From Aeoliella straminimaris (GTDB lineage Bacteria > Planctomycetota > Planctomycetia > Pirellulales > Lacipirellulaceae), in contig NZ_JAMXLR010000033.1 of NCBI RefSeq assembly GCF_024054565.1, positions 46,547 to 110,546 of the forward strand: DNA of 64,000 nucleotides, given 5' to 3'. The position numbers and the translations under genes are program-made. The notes beneath the pieces were generated by a model that had not been told where the DNA came from, searched no databases, and was given only the letters and a program-made list of their open reading frames with translations. How positions within the stretch are numbered: position 1 is the first letter of the stretch; each line of letters starts with the position of its first letter. Below, one piece after another: positions 57,501 to 64,000 of the stretch.

Positions 57501-57748
57501 CGGTGCTAATGACGGCGCTGACTTCGGGCATTGGCCTGGTACCACTGGCAATGGCAGCAGGCGAGCCAGGTAAAGAGATCCTTTATCCGGTCGCTACCGT
57601 AATCATTGGTGGCTTGATTACGAGCACGCTGCTGGAGTTTTTGGTGCGGCCCGCGTTGTTCTGGGAACTCGGCCAGCAGGCCGCCCGTCGAGTGGTGGAA
57701 GATACACGGAAGCAAGTATCGCTAGTGGTCGAAGAGGATGTCGACTGA
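54572..57748 (+). CDS. Heavy-metal RND efflux pump (CzcA/CusA family)
   Basis: A 1058-residue, twelve-helix proton-driven metal exporter. LPIDVFPDLNRPRVVVMTEA begins the porter domain; GELVDDAIVDVENIFRRLRE is the helix 4 motif with Asp413 and Asp414 plus Glu, as in metal-type (HME) pumps. EFVATVDPNSDRTREEVIKE and DVANIYKSAGPNTINREQVR are HME-typical, and the C-terminal half has GFISLCGIASRNGILLINHY. The ion (Co, Zn, Cd, Cu or Ag) cannot be told by eye. Works with the upstream adaptor; the outer-membrane partner is missing from the window. Confidence 0.9.
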   Translation: MLNSIIRFSLHNRVLVIALAVFLLGYGTWQAIQLPIDVFPDLNRPRVVVMTEAPGMAPEEVETLVTFPIETVLNGATGVQAVRTSSGIGLSVIYVEFDWGTDIYNDRQIVAERLALAGDTLPPNVTPQLMPISSIMGQIMVIGMTSDGETSPLELRTLADWVVRQRLLTIPGVSQVIVMGGERKQFQVLVDPDLLLRFGVTLDDVKTALEDSNQNTAGGYLDEQGPNEFLVRSLGRVKTVEQIGDIVVKQRERQSITLAQIAEVREGAQVKRGDSSAFVRGEDGQMTGGPAVALTILKQPQADTREVTDNVTAALAEMTESLPADIHLMPELYQQKEFIDLAIDNVKEALRDGAFLVVIILFLFLMNFRTTLITLTAIPLSLVITALVFAMFGLSVNTMTLGGLAVAIGELVDDAIVDVENIFRRLRENRQATNPANPLLVVFQASVEIRNSIVYGTVIVVLVFVPLFALSGMEGQLFRPMGVSYIVSLVSSLLVSLTVTPVLSYWLLSGKADGGEERDGLLLQSLKAIADPVIRFSLRFSWPLLAAAGIAVAVAAGAMWRLESDFLPPFNEGAVQVNVVLPPGTSLATSNDVARRVEQRLAEIDDLVAFVRKTGRAELDEHAEGVNITEFVATVDPNSDRTREEVIKEISEALKDVPGIVTAVEQPLAHLISHMLSGVKAQVAIKLYGDDLDELRRQAEGIRGAIADVPGIRDLQVEQQVIIPQLRIEADGEKLKLFGLRRSDVNAFVETAMQGQVVSQVLDGQRTFDLMVRLGEQYREDIDALRRLRIDLPDGGTVKLEDVANIYKSAGPNTINREQVRRRIVVQCNVSDRGLVDVVNDIQQKLKPVIAELPVGYFVEYSGQFESQQSASRMIGILFAVSLVAMFLVLYKMFHSANLALQVMVALPMAFIGSVASLYLTGQTLTIASMVGFISLCGIASRNGILLINHYLHLVKYEGEQWTRGMVVRAGKDRLAPVLMTALTSGIGLVPLAMAAGEPGKEILYPVATVIIGGLITSTLLEFLVRPALFWELGQQAARRVVEDTRKQVSLVVEEDVD

Positions 57749-57798
57749 AAATGGAATGGCCCCGCGTGGGCAACAACTTTAACGGAAGGAGCAATGGC

Positions 57799-58467
57799 AT
57801 GAAGTGGTGTTGGATACTCGTAGGGCTGATGGCCACCCTCGCGACTCGCGTTTCCGTGGGGGCGGAAAATTCCCCGGGACACTTTGTCGTCGCCCTTCGT
57901 CTACCCGAATGGAAGTCGATGCATTTTGACGATTCGGACCAGGCCAAGGAGCACGCGGAGGCGGTGAAGAAAATGGGTGCCGAGGTACGTATCAACGAGC
58001 ACGAAGGCCATATCGACGTTCGCTACCGCACTAATGGCTGGAAGGCCTTGCGCGTGAAAACCGACGACCTGGCCCATTCGTGGAACGACTGGCTCAGGAA
58101 GTCGGGATTCGAAACCCTTCACGGTCACGACCCTGATCACGTCCATCAGGACCCGGCGGGGCACGACCTCGTTCACGCACCAGCCGAAGTGGTTCTTGTT
58201 CGTACGACCGGCTGGGTAAGTCAACACGTCGGCGATGCGGCTGACGCCGCGGACTTTGCCGTTATCGCCGAGGCACTGCGGTGCGAAGTGCAGAAGGCGG
58301 ACCACAGCGGACACACGGACGTCCGCTTCCGGTGCCCGGAATGGACGGCCGTCGAGTTTCCAACACACGAAGCTGCTGCAGCCTGGACAGAGTGGTTCGC
58401 AAGTCGCGGCTTCCAGGCACGTCACCAGCATAACGCCTACGCGAGCCCGGCTGCACACAGTCACTAG
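57799..58467 (+). CDS. His-rich secreted protein made of two internal repeats
   Basis: 222 residues with a signal peptide (KWCWILVGLMATLATRVSVG). Residues 29-110 and 130-211 are two copies of one module: HFVVALRLPEWKSMHF aligns with EVVLVRTTGWVSQHV, HEGHIDVRYRTNGWKALRV with HSGHTDVRFRCPEWTAVEF, and SWNDWLRKSGFETLHGH with AWTEWFASRGFQARHQH. Each copy has a conserved GH-x-DVR and a C-terminal His cluster, and the linker has DHVHQDPAGHD. It lies 50 nt after the metal pump. A periplasmic metal chaperone or sink is likely, but no known family is recognised. AAGGAG precedes the ATG at 57799. Confidence 0.7.
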   Translation: MKWCWILVGLMATLATRVSVGAENSPGHFVVALRLPEWKSMHFDDSDQAKEHAEAVKKMGAEVRINEHEGHIDVRYRTNGWKALRVKTDDLAHSWNDWLRKSGFETLHGHDPDHVHQDPAGHDLVHAPAEVVLVRTTGWVSQHVGDAADAADFAVIAEALRCEVQKADHSGHTDVRFRCPEWTAVEFPTHEAAAAWTEWFASRGFQARHQHNAYASPAAHSH

Positions 58468-58471
58468 TTGG

Positions 58472-58487
58472 GGCGGCCTGGGCCGCC
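58472..58487 (+). terminator. Hairpin after the repeat protein gene
   Basis: GGCGGC and GCCGCC form a 6-bp stem with a CTGG loop five nucleotides after the stop, followed by a T-rich stretch. Likely a partial terminator or mRNA-stabilising hairpin before the last gene of the metal operon. Confidence 0.5.
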
Positions 58488-58537
58488 GAATTCGTTTCTT
58501 TAGACCTTGAAACCTTAACCTGAAAGAGAATCGAGAT

Positions 58538-59059
58538 ATGACTACTAACCGAAGAGAGTTCACTGCCCTGTTTAGTATGCTCCTGATCGGGAGCTTTGGC
58601 ATCGCTGGCTGCGCTACCGAATCGACCGACGACGGCGTAGAGAGTTCCGCGCCACCGGCGGCTGCAGGTGCTCACGACCACCCGACTGAAGGGCCCCATC
58701 ATGGCAGCCTGGTAGAGTTAGGCAATGATGAGTATCACGCCGAGATGTTGCACAATGAGGACACGGGCGGGGTCACAATCTATATACTCGACTCGACTGC
58801 CAAGAAGGCGGTGCCGATCGACGCCCAGAAAATCACGGTAAACCTTAGTCACGATGGACAGGCCGAGCAATTCGCGCTTGCGGCCGATCCGGACGCCGGC
58901 GACCCGGCGGGGAAGGCATCCAGGTTTGTGTCAACCGACGCGGAATTGGGTGAAGAACTCGACCACGATCATGCGGATGTCCAACTGGTGGTATCCGTGG
59001 CCGGCAAACAGTTCCGTGGGACCCTGCAGCACGATCACGACCATGAAGACGATCACTAG
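58538..59059 (+). CDS. His-rich lipoprotein of the metal operon
   Basis: A 173-residue protein with a lipoprotein signal (LLIGSFGIAGC). It continues AGAHDHPTEGPHHGSLVELG, NDEYHAEMLHNEDTGGVTIY and IDAQKITVNLSHD, and ends DHDHADVQLVVSV and LQHDHDHEDDH. The HHGSLVELG-NDEYHAEM block recurs in small planctomycete lipoproteins near metal pumps. It probably holds metal ions at the membrane. It follows the repeat protein after a hairpin. The next gene is convergent. Confidence 0.7.
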   Translation: MTTNRREFTALFSMLLIGSFGIAGCATESTDDGVESSAPPAAAGAHDHPTEGPHHGSLVELGNDEYHAEMLHNEDTGGVTIYILDSTAKKAVPIDAQKITVNLSHDGQAEQFALAADPDAGDPAGKASRFVSTDAELGEELDHDHADVQLVVSVAGKQFRGTLQHDHDHEDDH

Positions 59060-59150
59060 CGGTTAGGTAGCTCGCTCACGGGGCTGGGATTCTTCGCCGC
59101 TGCAGGGCGACGAACACCCGCCCCGGGGGCAAAGCTGCGATTGGGATCGT

Positions 59151-59573
59151 TCAGAACGCAACCAGGCCCAGGGCGACGGATTGATTGATCAGCCAGTTTC
59201 CGATGAGCAATGCAATAAGCAGGTTGCCGTACCACACCGGCCAGCGTCGATCGGGAATGCGGTAGCGAAGCTCCCGCAACAGATACAGGCGGTAGGGAAT
59301 CTGCGCCACGACTGACAGGGCAAGCAACCACCCTAGACGATGGAAGGCCAGCGAACTGCGCAGGTCGCCACCGGCCAACGAAACAAAGCTGCGCGTCAGA
59401 CCACAGCCGGGGCAATCAATTCCGAATAACGCGCGGCTGCCACACATGCCTGGCATTTTGATATCCGGCAACAGCTTCGACTGCACGCGTTGGCCGTCGC
59501 CAACCTGCAACATGCATGAGAGAAGGATCACTCCAATCGAAACGGTGAGCATAAAGCGATGTCGATCGCGCAT
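59151..59573 (-). CDS. DUF2752 membrane protein
   Basis: About 140 residues. The DUF2752 signature is present: FGIDCPGCGLTRSFVSLAGG followed by DLRSSLAFHRLGWLLAL. Three hydrophobic helices are visible (LTVSIGVILLSCML, WLLALSVVAQIPYRLYLL, YGNLLIALLIGNWLI). The CPGCGLTR motif may bind a metal or form a disulfide; function unknown. It is the last gene of the minus-strand series with the E2-like protein, about 100 nt downstream of it. The start is provisional: ATG 59573 is used; TTG codons around 59656 would add an acidic N-terminus. Confidence 0.65.
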   Translation of the reverse strand: MRDRHRFMLTVSIGVILLSCMLQVGDGQRVQSKLLPDIKMPGMCGSRALFGIDCPGCGLTRSFVSLAGGDLRSSLAFHRLGWLLALSVVAQIPYRLYLLRELRYRIPDRRWPVWYGNLLIALLIGNWLINQSVALGLVAF

Positions 59574-59673
59574 AATTCGCTCTCGACGAGCATCCTCGCC
59601 CGTGCGAGGGAGTGCGCGCAATTCGATGTCGGTATCGATATGAGTAATTCCGGACAACTTCAAGTGGCCTAGC

Positions 59674-60429
59674 TTACTGCTCGGGAACCTGGAATTGGTT
59701 TTGACACTTGGTACAGCGGACGCGTTTGCCCAATAACTGCGGAGACATTCGGAACGAAGTACCACAGCCGGGGCAGCTAATCGACGAAGGCAAGTTGGCC
59801 GGCGCTGGCGGAGCCGAAGTGGCCGCTGGAGCGGGCGCGGCGACGGATGCCGGGCGAGCAGCCGGAGTGGGCGGGGCAGTCGGCGCCGGAGCCGCCGTTC
59901 TTGCCGGCGAGGTCGCGGCCGCCGTGGCCTGCGGACTCTTTTGCGGAGTGCTGTCCTGCCGCTGCTCTTCCTCGACCAACATGCTCACCCGATCAAGCGG
60001 AAGCTGGCCTTTGTTCTCGTCCACCCACCGTGCGGCCTCGCCATTCAGCGGACTCTTCACGTTGTAACTTTGGTACGCCAGGATCTCGCCAATGCGGGCA
60101 ACGATCGACTGCAGCGACTCGCCGGCGCTCCAATGATCGCCCACGCAGATGGCGTGCGGCGCGATGTTGGGGTGAAACACCGGCGAGAGCATCCGGCATT
60201 GCGGTGGGACCCGGGGATAGTTGAGCGGCAACTTGATCTCCACCAGGTGTTTATCAACAGGCTGCAGCTCCTCGTGCACCATCCGCAGACTACGGATGCG
60301 GTACTCCAATTGGTAGTGATCCGGCGGATCGCCGGCCGATTGGACCAACCGCACGCGGGCGTGCTGGCGGACGTAGTCGGTCAGTTTCTCAAAATCAGCC
60401 GCCAGGCGACGTCGTCGTACCGCACTCAT
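59674..60429 (-). CDS. Ubiquitin-conjugating enzyme (E2)-like protein with C-terminal zinc ribbon
   Basis: A 251-residue protein. Residues 1-150 follow the UBC fold: helix 1 (MSAVRRRRLAADFEKLTDYV), a beta-sheet (HYQLEYRIRS, HLVEIKLPLNYPRVPPQCRM), SPVFHPNIAPHAICVGDHW with the HPN motif (86-88) and a Cys at 95, seven residues after the Asn, close to the spacing in eukaryotic E2s, and then LQSIVARIGEILAYQSYNV and SPLNGEAARWV. A Pro/Ala-rich linker (160-213) leads to a Cys4 zinc ribbon (C219, C222, C239, C242). E2 enzymes carry a ubiquitin-like protein as a Cys thioester. The start codon overlaps the protease stop (ATGA), so the two are translationally coupled. Confidence 0.8.
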   Translation of the reverse strand: MSAVRRRRLAADFEKLTDYVRQHARVRLVQSAGDPPDHYQLEYRIRSLRMVHEELQPVDKHLVEIKLPLNYPRVPPQCRMLSPVFHPNIAPHAICVGDHWSAGESLQSIVARIGEILAYQSYNVKSPLNGEAARWVDENKGQLPLDRVSMLVEEEQRQDSTPQKSPQATAAATSPARTAAPAPTAPPTPAARPASVAAPAPAATSAPPAPANLPSSISCPGCGTSFRMSPQLLGKRVRCTKCQNQFQVPEQ

Positions 60430-61694
60430 TCGGAACTCGCTTCAGTATCTTTCGTTAGAGTGGCCAGCCGTTTGGGCGCCAAATCAAGCAAGGTCGGCAA
60501 GGCGATGGAAAACCCCAGGCCTTCGGCAACGCGTTTGTCGCCCGTGAGCGTGTTGACACCAATCAATTGGCCCTTCTCGTCGTACAAACCGCCTCCACTG
60601 TTTCCAGGATTAATGGCTGCGGTTGTTTGCAGGATGCGAACACGATAGCCGCCTTGCGAGCGAGCCCTGATTTGTGAGATGTCGCCTGACGAATGAGTCC
60701 AACCAAGCCCATGGGGGTTGCCGATGGCGAATACCTTGTCGCCGATGTGTGGCGTGGTGTCGAGGCTCCAGCGAGCGGCACGAACACCGTCGCCGTGCAC
60801 GCTGGTGGACAGGATGGCAAGATCGACACCACCAGGCGCGATCCACTCGACCTTGGCCGGTAGCGTCGCGTGTTCGAGTGTGCTGATGAAGATGCGGTCG
60901 AATGTCGACAGATCGTCGGGCGGAGGCGAGTTTTCGCCTGTGTATTCGGGATCAACCACGTGGCGGTTGGTCACAATGTAGGCCAACTTGTCGTGAATCG
61001 ATAGTACGACACCGCTCCCCATCGACTCGCGCCCCAATGAGACGGCCGAATGCACGACCACGTTCGCCCGCATCGCCCGCGCCAAGTGGTCGGGCAGATC
61101 GTCCAGCGACTCCAGGTCGATGGCCATGTCCTGGAGCGATACCATGGTTTGGGACGAACCGACATAATACGACATGCCGACAGCCCATCCCACCACATCT
61201 GCCATGCCAATCACGATGGCAAGCACTCCAAGTGCCAGGCCGCGCTGGTTGTGCCGGTGCCCTACTAATGCAATGCAGGCCACGAGAATGGCGACCAGTC
61301 CCGTGACGATGCCAAACAGCGGTATGCCAATCAGCGAGATTACGAATGCCCAGATGCTTCCCTTATTCCAGCGTTTCGCCCCCGAAGCGGCCGACGCGTC
61401 TTGGCTGGACGAAGCCGTACTGGAACGCGATGGCATGGGGACGACGGTGTTCAGATCGTCGCGAGAGATGACCAGCGATGCAGCCTGCGCGGAGTCGGTG
61501 GAGCGAATGGCTTGCGCGCATTCATACGAACCGCAATGCTGTTTCAATTGCCAGCAGGACTCATGGTGCAGCTCGCCACATCGGTTGCAGACAGCAACCC
61601 CTTGCCCGTATTGAATGGCCATTCTGCAATGGGCGCATGTTCCCCCGGCTTCCCGTTCGCCGGCTGTCAGGATTCGGGGGAGGCTTCCGTTCAT
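60426..61694 (-). CDS. RING-like zinc finger, DUF4190-type helices and trypsin-like protease
   Basis: About 422 residues. Residues 20-59 hold a Cys/His cluster with the Prok-RING pattern: C20-C23, C36-C39, HxxC at 44-47, C54 and C59 (sequence TCAHC, AVCNRCGELHHESCW, QHCGSYECA). After a Ser-rich linker, two helices (residues about 114-170) resemble DUF4190 (WAFVISLIGIPLFGIVTGL, GLALGVLAIVIGMADVVG). The C-terminal half is an HtrA-like protease with TNRHVVD (His245), GGVDLAIL (Asp291) and NPGNSGGGL (Ser366). So a RING-like domain faces one side of the membrane and a protease is on the same chain. ATG at 61694 starts after GGAGGG. The gene overlaps the E2-like start by ATGA. Confidence 0.85.
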   Translation of the reverse strand: MNGSLPRILTAGEREAGGTCAHCRMAIQYGQGVAVCNRCGELHHESCWQLKQHCGSYECAQAIRSTDSAQAASLVISRDDLNTVVPMPSRSSTASSSQDASAASGAKRWNKGSIWAFVISLIGIPLFGIVTGLVAILVACIALVGHRHNQRGLALGVLAIVIGMADVVGWAVGMSYYVGSSQTMVSLQDMAIDLESLDDLPDHLARAMRANVVVHSAVSLGRESMGSGVVLSIHDKLAYIVTNRHVVDPEYTGENSPPPDDLSTFDRIFISTLEHATLPAKVEWIAPGGVDLAILSTSVHGDGVRAARWSLDTTPHIGDKVFAIGNPHGLGWTHSSGDISQIRARSQGGYRVRILQTTAAINPGNSGGGLYDEKGQLIGVNTLTGDKRVAEGLGFSIALPTLLDLAPKRLATLTKDTEASSE

Positions 61695-61704
61695 GGCTCG
61701 CGGT

Positions 61705-62412
61705 TTACCCTCCAATCAACAGGAAGAAAGCCATCAGCAGGGAGTAGACTCCCGACAATGCCACGGCTATCCATCCCATAATAACAAAAAGCGGACCGGC
61801 TTTGGCCAACGTTTCGCGATTCCGTAGCACGTACGCAAGCGAAATTGCCAGCATGACTGGTGCCAGGCACCCAACCATCGAGAGGACAAAAATCCCCACG
61901 ATAACTTGCTTGCTGCTGTCGGTTTTGGCTTGTTTGCCAGCTTGTCGCCTCAAATCGGCGACCGATAGCGGGTCGACCGAATCAAATTCGGTCTGGCAGT
62001 ACCGGCAGCGTACGGCGATGGCCTTGATCATCTCCCCGCAAGCGGGACACTTCTTCGTGTCACCCCAGGCCGACAGGGGGGTCTGCGCGGCCTTTTCCTC
62101 CTCGGGAGCGGGAGCATTCTCGCAGCCGTAGGTGCTGCACCCACCAACTTCGTCCCAGCAATCCAGATGGTGAAGTTGCTCGCATTTTTGGCAGCACTTG
62201 GTCGGCTCGCCCGGCGCAATCTTCGTCTGGCAAATGGGGCACTCCGAGGCATCGCTCAGGTCGATCGCCTGCGTAGCGATTGGAACCGCCGTTGCCGGGT
62301 CGGGCACGTCAATCCGCGACTTGCACTTTGGGCAACGTATGGCCCGCCCCACCGCTTGGGCAGGCACGCGCATCTTGGCGCCACATTGGCAGGAAACAAT
62401 CGGGGTGTCCAT
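61705..62412 (-). CDS. Zinc ribbon, RING-like finger and membrane helices
   Basis: About 235 residues. Zinc sites in order: SCQCGAKMRVP...RCPKCKSRI (C8, C10, C27, C30), then a Prok-RING-like cluster CPICQTKI...CCQKCEQLHHLDCWD...GCSTYGC (C58, C61, C74, C77, H82, C85, C92, C97), then KCPACGEMI...RCRYCQTEF (C122, C125, C136, C139). Two membrane helices follow (VGIFVLSMVGCLAPVMLAIS and FVIMGWIAVALSGVYSLLMA). The RING-like cluster matches that of the downstream protease gene. ATG at 62412 is used (the upstream TTG is less likely). It lies about 10 nt upstream of the protease gene. Confidence 0.8.
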   Translation of the reverse strand: MDTPIVSCQCGAKMRVPAQAVGRAIRCPKCKSRIDVPDPATAVPIATQAIDLSDASECPICQTKIAPGEPTKCCQKCEQLHHLDCWDEVGGCSTYGCENAPAPEEEKAAQTPLSAWGDTKKCPACGEMIKAIAVRCRYCQTEFDSVDPLSVADLRRQAGKQAKTDSSKQVIVGIFVLSMVGCLAPVMLAISLAYVLRNRETLAKAGPLFVIMGWIAVALSGVYSLLMAFFLLIGG

Positions 62413-62461
62413 AGACGCAAACAAGCAATGGAGTAAGCAAGCGGCAACGGGTGCACTTCGG

Positions 62462-63007
62462 TTACGGATTGGCCATCATCTGGAGAGCGGCGCTGACAAC
62501 ATTCCACAGGATGCCAGCAAGGACTGAAATGCCGATCATCTTTCCTCCCTTAGGCTTTCCTTGGATCATGTAGACGATGCCCACGATGCAGCCAATACCA
62601 GAGCAAAGAATCGCGATTACCCAGTCGCCGGTGCTCAGATCCTCGTCGTCGGCGTCATAGCTTTTTCCCCGTTTCTTCATTTTCTTCTTGAGCGCCGGGT
62701 CGAACACCTCGCCACAGTAGCGGCATTTGATCGCGTCGCGCGCGATCATTTCGCCGCACATGGGGCAGGGTTTGCGATCTTCGCCTCCGCCGGCAGAGGA
62801 GGTGGCGGCAGGCGGTTCGACGTCGAAGTCCTCGTCGTCGAAGCCCCAGTCGGGGGCGACCTCAGCATCCAAAATGTCGTCGGCCGGCTTCGGCATCGGG
62901 ATTTCGATGGTACCGCCACACTGTGGGCACTTGGTCTTCTTGCCAGCGGCGTTGTCAGGCGCTTTAAAAGCACTGCTACAAGATGGGCAACTTACCTTGA
63001 TCGACAT
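62462..63007 (-). CDS. Double zinc-ribbon membrane protein
   Basis: A 181-residue protein: an N-terminal Cys4 ribbon (KVSCPSCSSAFKAP, KCPQCGGTIEIP), an acidic linker (DWGFDDEDFDVEPP), a second ribbon of UPF0547 type (PCPMCGEMIARDAIKCRYCG), a Lys-rich patch and two hydrophobic helices (VIAILCSGIGCIVGIVYMI and GISVLAGILWNVVSAAL). The second ribbon is nearly the same as in the RING-like neighbour (ACGEMIKAIAVRCRYC), showing shared ancestry in this gene set. Function unknown; a membrane adaptor is plausible. Confidence 0.75.
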   Translation of the reverse strand: MSIKVSCPSCSSAFKAPDNAAGKKTKCPQCGGTIEIPMPKPADDILDAEVAPDWGFDDEDFDVEPPAATSSAGGGEDRKPCPMCGEMIARDAIKCRYCGEVFDPALKKKMKKRGKSYDADDEDLSTGDWVIAILCSGIGCIVGIVYMIQGKPKGGKMIGISVLAGILWNVVSAALQMMANP

Positions 63008-63090
63008 GAGAACCTCCGAGATCTGATGAAACTCTGCAGTGCAAGTGTGCGAACAACACGATTAGAATAATGGCCTGAAAAGCAATGTGA

Positions 63091-64000
63091 CTACCTCGAC
63101 GTCTCCGTGACGGAAAACTCCAGTACGGTCTTACCCAGCACAATTTGGTCGCCATCCTGGAGCACGTGCCGAGTGATGGGGATGCCATTTACATAGGTTC
63201 CGTCAGGCGTGGAGCAGTCTTCTATTTCGAATCGCCCGCCACGATTGATTATCTGGGCGTGGCGAGGCTCGATAGCGTCGTCTTTGAACAGGTAGACATC
63301 CGCCTTGGGCGAACTGCCCAACACGGTGGTGTCCTTGAACAGGATAAACTGTTTTCCGGCCAATGGGCCTTTCTGCATCAACAACCAGGCCGTCTTCGTC
63401 CATCCTTCGACCAATCCCACAAATAGTCCGACGAAGCAGCCAATCGCCGCAAACCCCACCGCCCGACTGTAACTGGCCTGCCCATCCGCGGTGGTGAGGA
63501 AAATGGAGATTGGATCGAACAAGAGTCCCCCAACCAGTCCGCCCAGTACACCTCCCACTACGCCATTGATCACCACCTTGCGTTCGCGCAGGGCGATTCC
63601 TTGCCCCATGCCCGCGGGAATGGCGGCCAACGCCCAGGCCAGCGAACGGGCCATCATTAGAACCAGCAACGCAATGCCTGTGGGCATACCTTCGGCATTG
63701 GGGTTCTTATCCAGGCTAAAGGCAATTTCGGCCATCACCGAGAAAACGATGCCGGCTGGAATCAGAGCGATGAAGCCACCGATGAAGCCAATTCCCAAGC
63801 CGATGGCCCCACACTTGGCGGCCCGTAGCGGGTTGCGGCAGATGATGCCTTCGGCCGCCCCCAGAAACAAGCCAATGCCGGCGGCCACTACTGGGAACAA
63901 CAGGAGGGCGGCAATGTCAGGCTCGTCGTCCAAGCGGTTGTCGTCGAACCAAGGTTCCAGCAGAGCCCACCCGGCAAGACCGCCGAGCATCGCGCAAATA
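63091..64000 (-). CDS. Membrane protein with C-terminal FHA domain (5' end cut by window)
   Basis: At least 300 residues. The N-terminal part has several helices with Gly-rich faces (LLFPVVAAGIGLFLGAAEG, CGAIGLGIGFIGGFIALIP, GVVGGVLGGLVGGLLF). Residues from about 220 form a forkhead-associated domain: FKDTTVLGSSPKADVYL, IEPRHAQIINRGGRFEI and CSTPDGTYVNG, then DGDQIVLGKTVLEF. FHA domains bind phosphothreonine, so a Ser/Thr kinase signal could recruit this set. The frame stays open to the window end with no stop upstream, so the true start may be beyond it; an ATG at 63990 is only one option. It heads the minus-strand series with the zinc, protease and E2-like genes. Confidence 0.8.
   Translation of the reverse strand, partial: ICAMLGGLAGWALLEPWFDDNRLDDEPDIAALLLFPVVAAGIGLFLGAAEGIICRNPLRAAKCGAIGLGIGFIGGFIALIPAGIVFSVMAEIAFSLDKNPNAEGMPTGIALLVLMMARSLAWALAAIPAGMGQGIALRERKVVINGVVGGVLGGLVGGLLFDPISIFLTTADGQASYSRAVGFAAIGCFVGLFVGLVEGWTKTAWLLMQKGPLAGKQFILFKDTTVLGSSPKADVYLFKDDAIEPRHAQIINRGGRFEIEDCSTPDGTYVNGIPITRHVLQDGDQIVLGKTVLEFSVTETSR

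Noticed and set aside
1..64000. CRISPR arrays, rRNA or complete tRNA genes.
   Set aside because: No regularly spaced short repeats and no rRNA or cloverleaf-like sequence were noticed on either strand, although small tRNAs can be missed by eye.

Overview
The window looks like chromosomal DNA of a planctomycete, most likely a Pirellulales-type genome. The signs are LEPR-XLL-like N-termini and dockerin-type C-termini on large secreted lyases, PEP-CTERM tails, signal peptidases I with zinc-ribbon insertions, prokaryotic RING-like zinc fingers, a planctomycete-type ECF sigma start, and many genes separated by AT-richer, gene-poor gaps. This taxonomic call rests on protein families read by eye, not on a marker gene or a database search.

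Layout. 1-4.1 kb is gene-poor and contains decayed pieces (an ECF sigma start, a recombinase-like tail, a PP2C phosphatase fragment) plus three small intact genes. 4.4-7.5 kb holds a large secreted protein joining a PL4 rhamnogalacturonan lyase to a CE15-type esterase. 7.8-28.6 kb is mostly housekeeping and signalling: O-methyltransferase, HEAT-repeat protein, RNA 2'-phosphotransferase (kptA), pyruvate kinase, a sensor PP2C phosphatase, MddA methyltransferase, an EamA transporter, a REP-associated transposase between two matching inverted hairpin repeats, a STAS protein, an oxidoreductase, LptB, two unusual signal peptidases and a metallophosphoesterase. At 28.7-30.6 kb a CPBP-like membrane domain is fused to a sulfotransferase.

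30.7-46.9 kb is a rhamnogalacturonan/pectin degradation locus: GH28, L-rhamnose mutarotase, GH2, a tandem CE12 acetylesterase and three PL11-type proteins. One of these, compared with its neighbour, has lost about 369 codons of the catalytic propeller. Remnants of PEP-CTERM and CBM96-like proteins lie among them. Together the intact enzymes would cut the RG-I backbone, deacetylate it, trim side chains and feed rhamnose to catabolism.

47.3-52.2 kb is a MarR-controlled RND drug-efflux operon with a clear palindromic operator over its -10 box. 52.5-59.1 kb is a heavy-metal RND operon (CzcB/CzcA type) surrounded by three His-rich secreted proteins, one made of two internal repeats.

59.1-64.0 kb, running off the window edge on the minus strand, is the most striking part: an apparent operon encoding an FHA membrane protein, a zinc-ribbon membrane protein, a RING-like membrane protein, a RING-like/DUF4190/trypsin-like protease, and a protein with a ubiquitin-conjugating (E2) fold that keeps the HPN motif and the catalytic cysteine. 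The protease and E2 genes overlap by ATGA. This resembles a minimal prokaryotic ubiquitin-like ligase/protease module at the membrane, with no E1 or ubiquitin-like protein visible inside the window.
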